From assembly GCA_023301395.1 (NCBI GenBank), contig JALZUY010000247.1:1-10657 (forward strand): a stretch of DNA of 10,657 nucleotides, written 5' to 3'. This stretch comes from Nonlabens sp. GTDB taxonomy: Bacteria; Bacteroidota; Bacteroidia; Flavobacteriales; Flavobacteriaceae. Below are positions 1 to 7,080 of this stretch, piece after piece. The notes under the pieces are model-generated. The model made no database searches and was not told the origin of the DNA. It saw nothing but the letters and a program-made list of their open reading frames with translations. Made by a program: the position numbers and the translations under genes. Every line of letters starts with the position of its first letter. Positions within the stretch are counted from its first letter, which is position 1.

Positions 1-225
1 CTCGATTCTTTGAAATGGTTGAGTACCACAAAGAAAATAGACTGGGATTTCCAGAAAACAAACTCTGACTATTATCGCGAGCTTAAAGATCCTGGATTAA
101 AAGAACACTTTAAGAAGATATCTTATTTATACGATTATGTATGGTATGGAGAGTTTGAGCTTAAAGAAGATACTTTTAACGACGCTAGAAATCAGTTTGA
201 AACTCTTAAAAATCATACCTCATGA
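1..225 (+). CDS. DUF4129-domain protein, C-terminal fragment (5' end outside window)
   Basis: The reading frame is open from the first base and ends at TGA 223-225, giving the last 74 residues of a longer protein. The fragment contains the tail typical of the flavobacterial DUF4129 domain: a lysine/tryptophan-rich stretch, a KTNSDYYREL segment, then SYLYDYVWYGEF near the stop. Full-length relatives are membrane proteins with one or more N-terminal helices and this soluble C-terminal domain; the helices are not visible here. The stop overlaps the next start by four bases (ATGA), so it is translationally coupled to the DUF4350 gene. DUF4129 has no established biochemical role; its usual partners are DUF4350, MoxR and DUF58, all present downstream. 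The family call rests on the motif and this context. Confidence 0.8.
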   Translation, partial: LDSLKWLSTTKKIDWDFQKTNSDYYRELKDPGLKEHFKKISYLYDYVWYGEFELKEDTFNDARNQFETLKNHTS

Positions 226-1565
226 TAGATAAAAGAGCTAAAACTATTCTATACGTCTTACTAGGTGTGATTGTATTACTATTTGCTTTTGAAAGCAGTA
301 GACCAAGACCATTGAACTGGGAAAAGAGTTTTACTAGCGGCGATAAAATCCCTTTTGGTTCCTTTGTTTTATATGATCAACTGGATGAACTGTTTGATGG
401 AAATGATATTGAATCCGTAGATCAAGTTCCTGTAGATTTCTTGATTGACAACGACTCGATTACTGATGGAAATTATATTTTTATTAATGATTACCTCAGT
501 TTTGACAGTGTAGAGGTCGATTATTTAATGGAGTTTGTGGCACGTGGAAATAAGGTGTTTATTTCAAGTGATGGAGCATATGGACATCTTGCAGATACTT
601 TAGGTCTTGAGACTAATTCCTCTTCTTATTACAATTATTCAAGAAGAGACACCATTAGAACGAGATTAGTCAATAGGAGTTTTAAAGATCGTAGTTATGT
701 CTATGATATAGGTGGAGACTACAAGTATTTTGAAGAATATGATACCTTGAGAACAAAGGTGCTAGGTGAAGTACTGGCCTTTGAACCATCAAAAGGTTAC
801 ATCGCAGACTATCTTGAGGAAACTCTAGAAGAAGATGAAGAAGAAGTGTCTACTGAAGAAGAAGGTGACAAGATTGATGAGATCATAGAAAATCTTCAGG
901 AAGATGACAAAGAAGAAAAACGTAAAACTCGAGAAACGCCTCAAGTAAACTTTGTTGAAATAAAGGTAGGTGATGGAGCTTTTTATTACAATTTGAATCC
1001 TATTGCTTTTACAAATTATTACATGCTCAAGGATGGAAAGCAACAGTATGTGACAGAGTCTATGGCTTATATGAATGATGGACCAGTGTATTTTGATGAT
1101 TACGGGAAATCGGGTCGCAAGGTCATTCAATCACCTATGCGTTTTGTGTTATCACAACCAGCTTTAAAATGGGCTTATTACATAGCGATATTAGGTGTGT
1201 TTCTATACATGGTGTTTGCTAGTAAAAGACGCCAGCGTATCATTCCTATTGTAGAGCCGTTAAGGAATAGTAGTGTTGAATTTACTAAGACCATAGGAAG
1301 TCTTTATTTTCAAACAGGTGATTACAGTAGTATAATAGATAAGAAGATCAGTTACTTTTTAGAACGATTGCGTTCTCAGTATTTTATAGATACTCAAAAA
1401 CTCGATGCTCATTTTATCAAGCGATTATCTACAAAATCAGGTAGATCACAAAATTTTACAGAAGATGTGATTCTTTACATCAATAAGTTGCGTGCTAAGT
1501 CAGTACACAATGAATATGAATTAAAACAACTCAATAAAAGGATAGAAGCCTTTATAAAGGAATAG
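222..1565 (+). CDS. DUF4350-domain membrane protein
   Basis: A 447-residue protein with a hydrophobic segment at about residues 9-24, a large domain to about residue 310, a second membrane helix at about 312-330 followed by the basic cluster SKRRQR, and a C-terminal soluble tail of about 115 residues. The N-terminal half (GDKIPFGSFVLYDQL, then a hydrophobic FINDYL strand and NKVFISSDGA) fits DUF4350, which has a GATase-like fold in its family description. By the positive-inside rule the middle domain should be periplasmic and the tail cytoplasmic. Residues 199-238 are extremely acidic (21 D/E of 40), which looks like a disordered insertion. The start overlaps the DUF4129 stop and the stop lies two bases before moxR. 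The exact role is unknown; it probably works with the MoxR ATPase and DUF58 protein at the membrane. Confidence 0.85.
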   Translation: MIDKRAKTILYVLLGVIVLLFAFESSRPRPLNWEKSFTSGDKIPFGSFVLYDQLDELFDGNDIESVDQVPVDFLIDNDSITDGNYIFINDYLSFDSVEVDYLMEFVARGNKVFISSDGAYGHLADTLGLETNSSSYYNYSRRDTIRTRLVNRSFKDRSYVYDIGGDYKYFEEYDTLRTKVLGEVLAFEPSKGYIADYLEETLEEDEEEVSTEEEGDKIDEIIENLQEDDKEEKRKTRETPQVNFVEIKVGDGAFYYNLNPIAFTNYYMLKDGKQQYVTESMAYMNDGPVYFDDYGKSGRKVIQSPMRFVLSQPALKWAYYIAILGVFLYMVFASKRRQRIIPIVEPLRNSSVEFTKTIGSLYFQTGDYSSIIDKKISYFLERLRSQYFIDTQKLDAHFIKRLSTKSGRSQNFTEDVILYINKLRAKSVHNEYELKQLNKRIEAFIKE

Positions 1566-1567
1566 AT

Positions 1568-2716
1568 ATGGAAGAGAATAAAGACCAACTTCAGCCTCAA
1601 GATAACCAGTCACAAGCTGGTGAAGAACAAACATCACAGCCTGTTCAAGAATCAACACAAGAACAATCTGTACCTACATCAGATTTAGGATCGTCAGCAT
1701 TTGTTCCAGATCAACCTCAAATAGAAGAACCACCGCAGCCTGATGGACTATCTTTTAAAAACAGAATTGATTTAACAGAGCTCTCTGCAGCTGTTGCACA
1801 AATCAAAGAACAATTAGGTAAGGTAATCATAGGTCAAGAAGAAATGATTGATTTGTTAATCGTTTCTATTCTTGCAAATGGACATTCCTTAATAGAAGGT
1901 GTTCCTGGAGTAGCAAAAACGGTAACCGCAAAACTACTTGCAAAGACTATGCAAATAGGTTTCTCACGTATCCAGTTCACACCAGATTTAATGCCGAGTG
2001 ATATTCTGGGAACTAGTGTTTTCAGTATGAAGAATAATGAGTTTGAATTCAAAGCTGGACCTATTTTTTCAAATATTATACTGATTGATGAAATCAACCG
2101 TGCGCCAGCAAAAACACAAGCCGCACTTTTTGAAGCAATGGCTGAACGTCAAGTAACCATAGATGGACACGAGTATAGTCTCGATGCTCCATTTCTAGTG
2201 TTTGCAACACAAAACCCAGTAGAACAAGAAGGAACTTATAGATTGCCTGAGGCACAATTAGACCGTTTCTTATTTAAGATTAATGTAGACTATCCTAATC
2301 TTGAAGAAGAAATTAAAATTCTAGAAGGAAATCACGCTAGAAAAAACGCAGATCCTGAATCGTTGATTGAAGGAGTACTGTCTGCAGCGCAAATTAAAAA
2401 GTACCAAACTACTATCAAGGATATCATTATAGAAGATAACTTGATCAAGTACATCGCAGAGATAGTAATGAACACACGTAATAATGCAAACCTTTATTTA
2501 GGAGCATCACCACGTGCATCTATTGCAATTATGAATGGTTCAAAAGCATATGCCGCAATTATGGGACGTGACTTTGTAACACCAGACGATATTAAATACA
2601 TCGCAAAATCTGTAATGAGACATAGAATCATCTTAACACCAGAACGTGAGATGGAAGGTTATACCGCAGATCGAGCAGTAGCGCAAATACTAGAAACAAT
2701 AGAGATTCCTAGATAG
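1568..2716 (+). CDS. MoxR-family AAA+ ATPase
   Basis: A 382-residue cytoplasmic AAA+ ATPase of the MoxR family, whose members are chaperone-like ATPases usually encoded beside DUF58 or VWA-domain proteins. Visible motifs are Walker A GVPGVAKT (residues 111-118), Walker B ILIDEIN with D174/E175, the sensor-1 region FATQNPVEQEGTYRLPEAQL with the following DRF, and the C-terminal lid with GASPRASI. The first 60 residues are low complexity, rich in Gln, Glu, Pro and Ser (13 Gln), and precede the conserved start of the domain at about residue 63 (FKNRIDLTEL). Relatives usually begin close to that point, so this is an N-terminal extension. The ATG at 1568, two bases after the upstream stop, is well placed, although an internal start cannot be excluded. 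The stop overlaps the next start by one base. Confidence 0.95.
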   Translation: MEENKDQLQPQDNQSQAGEEQTSQPVQESTQEQSVPTSDLGSSAFVPDQPQIEEPPQPDGLSFKNRIDLTELSAAVAQIKEQLGKVIIGQEEMIDLLIVSILANGHSLIEGVPGVAKTVTAKLLAKTMQIGFSRIQFTPDLMPSDILGTSVFSMKNNEFEFKAGPIFSNIILIDEINRAPAKTQAALFEAMAERQVTIDGHEYSLDAPFLVFATQNPVEQEGTYRLPEAQLDRFLFKINVDYPNLEEEIKILEGNHARKNADPESLIEGVLSAAQIKKYQTTIKDIIIEDNLIKYIAEIVMNTRNNANLYLGASPRASIAIMNGSKAYAAIMGRDFVTPDDIKYIAKSVMRHRIILTPEREMEGYTADRAVAQILETIEIPR

Positions 2717-4062
2717 TGAAGAAAAGGCTCCATAAATTTTATAAAAGCATCTATTTTTCAAAGCGCTTCTTTCAAGTGCTTATCGCACTTGCGCTATTGT
2801 TGATTGTTGCCTTTTTATTCCCTACGCTTTTTAGTTATTTAAAGTTTGGGTTTTACCTGTTGATTGCACTTACTGTTATTGATGTTTTCCTAGTGTATAG
2901 ATTAAAAGAAGGTGTTAAAGCAAAACGTAACCTTCCAGATAAGCTTTCAAATGGAGATGATAATCCAGTGAATATTGCCATATCAAATCACTACGGTTAT
3001 AAAATAGCCGTAAAACTGATTGATGAATTGCCTATTCAATTTCAAAAACGAGATTTTATCATTAACGCAACTATTGAGTCAGGTACTTCTCAAGAATTTA
3101 ATTATACGGTACGACCTGTAGAAAGAGGTGAATACCATTTTGGTTCTTTAAATATATATGTATCTAGTTTCTTAGGGTTTATAGAACGTCGATATCTATT
3201 TGATGCCGATGCTATGACGCCTACCTATCCATCATTTTTACAAATGCGTAAATATGAATTGATGGCATTTACAAATAAACTCAAGGATTATGGGCTTAAA
3301 AAAATACGTAGAATAGGGCATACCATGGAATTTGAGCAAATTAAAGGCTATGTTCCTGGAGATGATGTGCGCAATATCAACTGGAAAGCCAGTGCAAAAC
3401 GTGGTGAGCTCATGCTTAACCAGTATCAAGATGAGAAATCACAACCAGTTTATTCTGTCATTGATAAAGGTCGTGTGATGAAAATGCCGTTTGAAGGCAT
3501 GAAACTGGTGGACTACGCCATTAACGCTACGCTTGTAATAAGTAATATAGCTTTAAAAAAAGGCGATAAGGCAGGAATGTTTAGTTTTTCTGATCGCATT
3601 TCAAATCAAGTTATGGCGCAAAAACGCGCTTCTCAAATGAACTTGATATTAGAAACGCTCTATAATCTCGATACTGATTTTAAGGAAAGTGACTTCTCCA
3701 GACTTTATATAGACGTCAAACGGAAGATTACAAATCGCAGTCTACTCTTATTATACACCAATTTTGAAACGCTAGATGCGTTACACAGGCAATTACCATA
3801 CTTGCAAGCCATTGCCAAAAATCATTTACTAGTCGTTATATTATTTGAAAACACAGAGCTCAAGGAAATGCTTACTGAAGAAGTAGATACGACTCGAGAG
3901 ATATTTGATAAGACCATTGCAGAGAAGTTTGTTTACGAGAAGAAACTCATTGTTAATGAATTAAATAAGTATGGAATTCAAACTATACTTACTGAACCGC
4001 AGCATCTAACAGTAAATACTATTAACAAATATCTTGAAATCAAAGCAAGAGGTTTATTATAA
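2716..4062 (+). CDS. DUF58-domain protein, MoxR partner
   Basis: A 448-residue protein with two closely spaced membrane helices at about residues 18-60, a beta-rich segment, then the DUF58 core with its hallmark YVPGDDVRNINWKASAKR (residues 212-229) and a C-terminal VWA-like part. DUF58 proteins are almost always encoded next to MoxR ATPases and are thought to be their partner or substrate-adaptor. The start is GTG, overlapping the last base of the moxR stop. An in-frame TAG at 2710-2712 leaves no earlier usable start, so GTG is the reliable choice. Opening VWA residues are not canonical (VIDKGRVMKMP where DxSxS would be expected), so metal binding through a complete MIDAS site is doubtful. 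Confidence 0.92.
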   Translation: MKKRLHKFYKSIYFSKRFFQVLIALALLLIVAFLFPTLFSYLKFGFYLLIALTVIDVFLVYRLKEGVKAKRNLPDKLSNGDDNPVNIAISNHYGYKIAVKLIDELPIQFQKRDFIINATIESGTSQEFNYTVRPVERGEYHFGSLNIYVSSFLGFIERRYLFDADAMTPTYPSFLQMRKYELMAFTNKLKDYGLKKIRRIGHTMEFEQIKGYVPGDDVRNINWKASAKRGELMLNQYQDEKSQPVYSVIDKGRVMKMPFEGMKLVDYAINATLVISNIALKKGDKAGMFSFSDRISNQVMAQKRASQMNLILETLYNLDTDFKESDFSRLYIDVKRKITNRSLLLLYTNFETLDALHRQLPYLQAIAKNHLLVVILFENTELKEMLTEEVDTTREIFDKTIAEKFVYEKKLIVNELNKYGIQTILTEPQHLTVNTINKYLEIKARGLL

Positions 4063-4073
4063 CACCAAAATAT

Positions 4074-4493
4074 ATGGGTGGCAAAAAGATTCATTTTTTT
4101 AATGTGAAATGGCGCGATTACTCCTGGTGGAGTAGATCTCTTATTTTCACGGCAATACTCATAATTTATTATTTACCTAAATTGTTCGTTTCTGAAGAAT
4201 TCAGTACTTATTTAGGTCTTGCCACATATTCCTTATTTATAGGTTATATTATTTATGAATCTACACGCAAAAATGCTGTTCACTACAGGCGTGAGAATGT
4301 TTTTACCATAAAACTGGCTGGTAAAAAAGTAGAAATGGACGTCACATTTATTTCTCAAGTATGGATTGAAGATGATCAACTTCACATTCGTCGTATCAAT
4401 CGAGTAGATACATTTCCTATATCTCATTTACGCCAGGCGGACTTAGATAAATTGGTTGTTATTTTAAAGGAATATGAGTCGCAAGAGATTTGA
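4074..4493 (+). CDS. Small membrane protein with two N-terminal helices and a PH-like C-terminal part
   Basis: A 139-residue protein that I do not recognise by name. It has an aromatic amphipathic start (WRDYSWWSRS), hydrophobic helices at about residues 20-38 and 44-62, then a soluble domain of about 75 residues with alternating short beta-type strands ending in FPISHLRQADLDKLVVILKEY. That ending resembles bacterial PH-like (YdbT/bPH type) domains, in which a final strand leads into a helix; this is a shape-based guess. It lies 11 bases after the DUF58 gene on the same strand, with no terminator between, so it is probably the last gene of the MoxR operon. No Shine-Dalgarno site is seen, as is usual for this phylum. 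Confidence 0.7.
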   Translation: MGGKKIHFFNVKWRDYSWWSRSLIFTAILIIYYLPKLFVSEEFSTYLGLATYSLFIGYIIYESTRKNAVHYRRENVFTIKLAGKKVEMDVTFISQVWIEDDQLHIRRINRVDTFPISHLRQADLDKLVVILKEYESQEI

Positions 4494-4510
4494 TTTACAT
4501 TTTAGGACCT

Positions 4511-4533
4511 GTCTGGTCGAGCGCAGTCAAGAC
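4511..4533. repeat. Degenerate flavobacterial intergenic palindrome
   Basis: The stretch GTCTGGTCGAGCGCAGTC followed by AAGAC has GTCT/AGAC ends around a TCGAGCGCAGTC core. From memory, very similar GGTCGAGCGCAGTCGAGACC-type elements are scattered between genes of many Flavobacteriaceae. This copy has TCAA where the second TCGA would be expected, so its symmetry is broken. Membership in a genome-wide family is inference from one copy. Confidence 0.4.
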
Positions 4534-4554
4534 TTTTACCTATTAAGGTGAAAG
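4533..4554 (+). terminator. Possible terminator after the MoxR operon
   Basis: CTTTTACCT (4533-4541) pairs with AGGTGAAAG (4546-4554) across an ATTA loop, giving nine base pairs with one G-T wobble. The downstream run (TTTTATTATTT, starting about six bases later) is only moderately T-rich and not immediately adjacent, so termination strength is uncertain. Its position 40 nt after the last operon stop fits a transcription end. Confidence 0.35.
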
Positions 4555-4615
4555 TGTATCTTTTATTATTTATACATTAAATCTAATGATATTATTCATT
4601 AAAACTCTAGTGCTT

Positions 4616-4657
4616 GACAATTGAGTAGTTGTTTATGACAGTTGGGTAGTTTGGAAT
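4616..4657. repeat. Imperfect 21-bp tandem repeat
   Basis: Two adjacent 21-nt units (4616-4636 and 4637-4657) both begin GACA and share the core TTGRGTAGTT, matching at 15 of 21 positions. They lie just upstream of the DUF2141 gene, and the first overlaps a TTGACA string. They could be a paired binding site or a decayed duplication; nothing in the sequence decides between these. Confidence 0.4.
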
Positions 4658-4670
4658 TCGCTCAAGCGAA
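4657..4670. repeat. Short palindrome, AGCGAA type, copy 1
   Basis: TTCGCT and AGCGAA form six perfect base pairs around a CA dinucleotide. It resembles the second palindrome at 7161-7176 (shared GCTT/AAGCG letters followed by AAA), suggesting both belong to a short intergenic palindrome family common in marine Flavobacteriaceae. The loop is too short for a stable hairpin as written, so this may be a shortened copy. Confidence 0.45.
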
Positions 4671-4679
4671 AACGTGATG

Positions 4680-4687
4680 CATATTTG
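4680..4687 (+). promoter_or_regulatory. Weak candidate -7 element for the DUF2141 gene
   Basis: CATATTTG matches the Bacteroidota -7 consensus TAnnTTTG at all but the first base, and lies 27 nt before the ATG at 4715. No TTG is found at the usual 17-23 nt upstream spacing (the nearest is at 4651), so this is only a candidate. Confidence 0.25.
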
Positions 4688-4714
4688 TCTCATCAAACAA
4701 TAAAAAACCTTATT

Positions 4715-5122
4715 ATGAAAACTATCATTACAACCATCGCATTATTTATTTCTTTATTAAGTTTTGCTCAAGAGACGACACACACATTAATTGTAACTGT
4801 ACCTAACGCTACTAGCGATAAAGGTGAAATGGTGTTTGCACTCAACACTGAGGCAACATTTATGAAAACAGATCCTATTCAAAGTGCAACGATAAAAATT
4901 GTAGATGGAATAGCAACAGCAACTTTTGAAAACGTACCAGCAGGAGAATATTCCGTAATTGTTCTACATGATTTAAACGGAAATCAAAAAATGGATTTTA
5001 AAGATGGTATGCCAGCTGAGAATTATAACGTTAGCGGTGGACAAATGAGTTTTGGTCCACCTAATTTTGGAGATTCAAAATTTATAATAAAAGAAGATAT
5101 AGAGATGACAGTTAGGTTATAA
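4715..5122 (+). CDS. Secreted DUF2141-domain protein
   Basis: A 135-residue protein with a clear signal peptide: MKTIITTIALFISLLSFAQ, with cleavage expected near A18. The mature part matches the DUF2141 pattern: KGEMVFAL after the first strand, FENVPAGEYSVIVLHDLNGN in the middle, then a GMPAENY segment and FGPPNFGDSKF near the end. Residues 86-97 (D86, N88, N90, D94, D97) look like a calcium-binding loop of EF-hand or dockerin type. The fold is probably an immunoglobulin-like beta sandwich outside the cytoplasm; no function is established. A TTG-initiated extension from 4685 is possible, but it would put ten polar residues before the signal peptide, so the ATG at 4715 is preferred. It appears to be a single-gene unit, flanked by repeat-rich DNA and a strong terminator. 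Confidence 0.88.
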   Translation: MKTIITTIALFISLLSFAQETTHTLIVTVPNATSDKGEMVFALNTEATFMKTDPIQSATIKIVDGIATATFENVPAGEYSVIVLHDLNGNQKMDFKDGMPAENYNVSGGQMSFGPPNFGDSKFIIKEDIEMTVRL

Positions 5123-5138
5123 GATATTCAATTTTCTT

Positions 5139-5179
5139 AAAAACTCATTATTGACAGGCTGTTAGTAATGAGTTTTTTT
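5139..5179 (+). terminator. Strong intrinsic terminator after the DUF2141 gene
   Basis: AAAAACTCATTA (5139-5150) pairs perfectly with TAATGAGTTTTT (5166-5177). The intervening bases continue the stem by six more pairs, two of them G-T wobbles, leaving a three-base loop GGC. The 3' arm runs into T5173-T5179. It starts 17 nt after the stop codon. The mirrored A-run means it could also stop transcription from the other strand. Confidence 0.85.
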
Positions 5180-5328
5180 ATGCTCTGAATTATATGATGG
5201 TTTATTTTGAATTTCCGTACTTGATGCGTAACCTGCTGTTATCATAATAATCTACCACATTCTCAATAATCCAATACCTAATAAAGTTAATTCTATACAA
5301 AATCACCTTAGCCCAAACTTTCAGCGAT

Positions 5329-5336
5329 TAACTTTA
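5329..5336 (+). promoter_or_regulatory. Weak candidate -7 element before the epimerase-like gene
   Basis: TAACTTTA differs from TAnnTTTG only in the last base and lies four bases before the ATG at 5341, which would imply a leaderless or nearly leaderless transcript. No clear TTG is seen at the expected upstream distance. The remainder of the 218-nt gap after the terminator shows nothing recognisable. Confidence 0.25.
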
Positions 5337-5340
5337 CGAT

Positions 5341-6249
5341 ATGAAAGTATTAATTACAGGCGCGACAGGTTTAGTAGGTTCTCAAATAGCTCATTTATAT
5401 ATATCCAATGGATATACAGTCCATTACGTGACCACACGTTCTAGTGCTATAAAGAATGAGGCTAACTATAAAGGCTTTTTATGGAACGTTAATCAAATGA
5501 CCATAGACTCTAATTGTATAGATGGAGTAGATACCATAATACATCTTGCAGGAGAATCTGTCTTTCAACGATGGACTAAAGAGGCAAAAGAAAGTATCAT
5601 GACCAGCCGTATAGATAGTACGCAATTATTGGTTGATCTATTGAAAGATAATGAAAACCAAGTAAAACAAGTCATTACTGCCAGCGCTATAGGAATCTAT
5701 CCAGACGATCAAAAGGCCGACGCTTTTAAAGAAAATGAAATACCACCATATGCAGATAATTACCTCGCTGAGGTTTGTATCGCTTGGGAAAGTATAGCTC
5801 AACAATTTAAAGAAACTGGCGTGCAATTAGCTACGGTACGCATAGGAATTGTACTCGCTGCAAAAGGTGGCGCACTGGAACAAATGGCTCGACCAATTAA
5901 GTTTTATGCAGGAGCAGGATTTGGGAATGGTGAAATGTGGCAAAGTTGGGTTGCTGTAAATGATCTTGCTGGAATTTTCTACCATATTTCAGACAAGAGA
6001 TTAGAAGGAGTTTACAACGCAGTAGCACCTAATCCAATAAGAAATAGACCGATGATGGAAGCCATAGGGAAAGCGATGGGTAAACCCGTTTTTTTACCTA
6101 ACGTTCCTAAGTTTGTAATGAAATTAATGCTAGGTGAAATGGCAGCTGTAGTATTATCTAGTCAACATGTGAGCAGTTCAAGAATAGAAGAAGTAGGATA
6201 TGAATTTCAATATCCACAGTTAGAAATGGCACTTGAAGAGTATTTGTAG
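5341..6249 (+). CDS. TIGR01777-family NAD(P)-binding epimerase-like protein (YfcH/SDR39U1 type)
   Basis: A 302-residue extended short-chain dehydrogenase/reductase-like protein. The N-terminal Rossmann motif GATGLVG (residues 7-13) binds NAD(P). The family signature follows: IIHLAGESVFQRWT, SRIDSTQLLVDLL, TASAIGIYPD, DNYLAEVCIAWE, VRIGIVLAAKGGALEQM and WQSWVAVNDL. The C-terminal region (YNAVAPNPIRNRPMMEAIGKAM through SSSRIEEVGYEFQYP) matches DUF1731, which closes these proteins. Length is normal for the family (about 300). It is predicted cytoplasmic; substrate and reaction are not established. The ATG start lies directly at the Rossmann strand, leaving no room for an alternative. It stands alone on the + strand and converges on the YceI gene. 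Confidence 0.93.
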   Translation: MKVLITGATGLVGSQIAHLYISNGYTVHYVTTRSSAIKNEANYKGFLWNVNQMTIDSNCIDGVDTIIHLAGESVFQRWTKEAKESIMTSRIDSTQLLVDLLKDNENQVKQVITASAIGIYPDDQKADAFKENEIPPYADNYLAEVCIAWESIAQQFKETGVQLATVRIGIVLAAKGGALEQMARPIKFYAGAGFGNGEMWQSWVAVNDLAGIFYHISDKRLEGVYNAVAPNPIRNRPMMEAIGKAMGKPVFLPNVPKFVMKLMLGEMAAVVLSSQHVSSSRIEEVGYEFQYPQLEMALEEYL

Positions 6250-6290
6250 TATAGAATATTAATATACGATTTTAAAAATACTCTAATAAA

Positions 6291-6318
6291 AAATCCCTGA
6301 GCAATAGCTCAGGGATTT
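6291..6318 (-). terminator. Terminator between convergent genes, mainly for the YceI gene
   Basis: AAATCCCTGAGC (6291-6302) and GCTCAGGGATTT (6307-6318) form twelve perfect pairs around an AATA loop. Read on the minus strand, the stem is followed by a T run (complement of A6288-A6293), so it is a good terminator for the YceI gene. On the plus strand the stem ends with only ATTT then CCC, so it would work more weakly for the epimerase-like gene. Confidence 0.9.
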
Positions 6319-6345
6319 CCCTCTCAATCTACACTCAAATCTTAA

Positions 6346-6999
6346 TTACTTAATAGCAACAAGATTTATAGTAAGTTTAATATCGTCGGCGATAGCACTA
6401 TCTAGTATTTTATCGCTAAATGCTTGAGAACCATATTTGATTCCCCAATCGGTACGATTGATAGTGAATTCTTCACTAGTCATTTTCATGCCATCAGCTC
6501 CAAAAGAGAAAGTAACAGGAAAAGTAACGTTCTTAGTAACATCCTTCATTGTTAAATTTCCAGATAGCATGTTGTTTTCAAGACCAGTAACTGCAAATTT
6601 TGCAGTAGGGTATTTGTTCACATTAAAGAAATCAGTTTCAGTTCCTTCAACAGTTCCTGATAAGTGATTTTTCAATTTCATAGCACCTTTACCTTCAAGA
6701 TCAGTAACTGTCATAGACTTCATGTCTATTGTGAATTCTCCACTTTCAACTGTCGTACCATTTACTTTTACCATTCCACTTGATAAAGCAAGAGTTCCTG
6801 TATGGTCAGCAGTAGGCTTAGAACCTACCCATGCAATACTAGATGCAGCAGTATCTATTTTATAAGTAACAGCAGCCATTGTAGCTTCTGATTGAGCTTC
6901 GGCAGCAGTTGCTTCAACTTCGTTCTGTGCGTCTTTACAAGACATAGTGAATGCTACTATAGCAGCCATTCCCATTAATTTTATTGATTGTGTATTCAT
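6346..6999 (-). CDS. YceI-family lipoprotein
   Basis: A 217-residue protein with an N-terminal lipoprotein signal: a hydrophobic stretch at residues 8-18, then TMSC with the lipidated cysteine at C21. A linker rich in Ala, Glu and Thr (residues 23-44) leads to the YceI domain, beginning YKIDTAASSIAWVGSK and including the typical MTVTDLEGKGAMKLKNHL, DFFNVNKYPTAKF, GNLTMKDVTKNVTFPVTF and FTINRTDWGIKYG segments. YceI domains form a lipocalin-like barrel that binds isoprenoid-type lipids in characterised members. Here it should be anchored in the outer membrane or periplasm; the ligand is unknown. The CKD sequence after the cysteine only weakly resembles flavobacterial surface-export signals, so its side of the membrane is undecided. 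It is transcribed away from grpE across a 241-nt divergent region. Confidence 0.94.
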   Translation of the reverse strand: MNTQSIKLMGMAAIVAFTMSCKDAQNEVEATAAEAQSEATMAAVTYKIDTAASSIAWVGSKPTADHTGTLALSSGMVKVNGTTVESGEFTIDMKSMTVTDLEGKGAMKLKNHLSGTVEGTETDFFNVNKYPTAKFAVTGLENNMLSGNLTMKDVTKNVTFPVTFSFGADGMKMTSEEFTINRTDWGIKYGSQAFSDKILDSAIADDIKLTINLVAIK

Positions 7000-7080
7000 G
7001 GTAGTGTATTTAATTATTTGAATATGTAAAACTAAATGTACCTACAAACATTCTCGTTAAAACTATATTAAATATACCAG

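Noticed and set aside
825..1130. Open frame on the minus strand inside the DUF4350 gene, Phe-rich
   Set aside because: It is the antisense reading of the GAA-rich acidic tract and other conserved coding sequence; the plus-strand protein has clear family features.
4685..4714. TTG start extending the DUF2141 protein by ten residues
   Set aside because: It would place polar residues before a complete signal peptide; the ATG at 4715 gives a standard secreted protein.
4511..4714. Possible CRISPR or att site in the repeat-rich gap
   Set aside because: Only two diverged 21-bp units without spacers, no cas genes, integrase or tRNA nearby.
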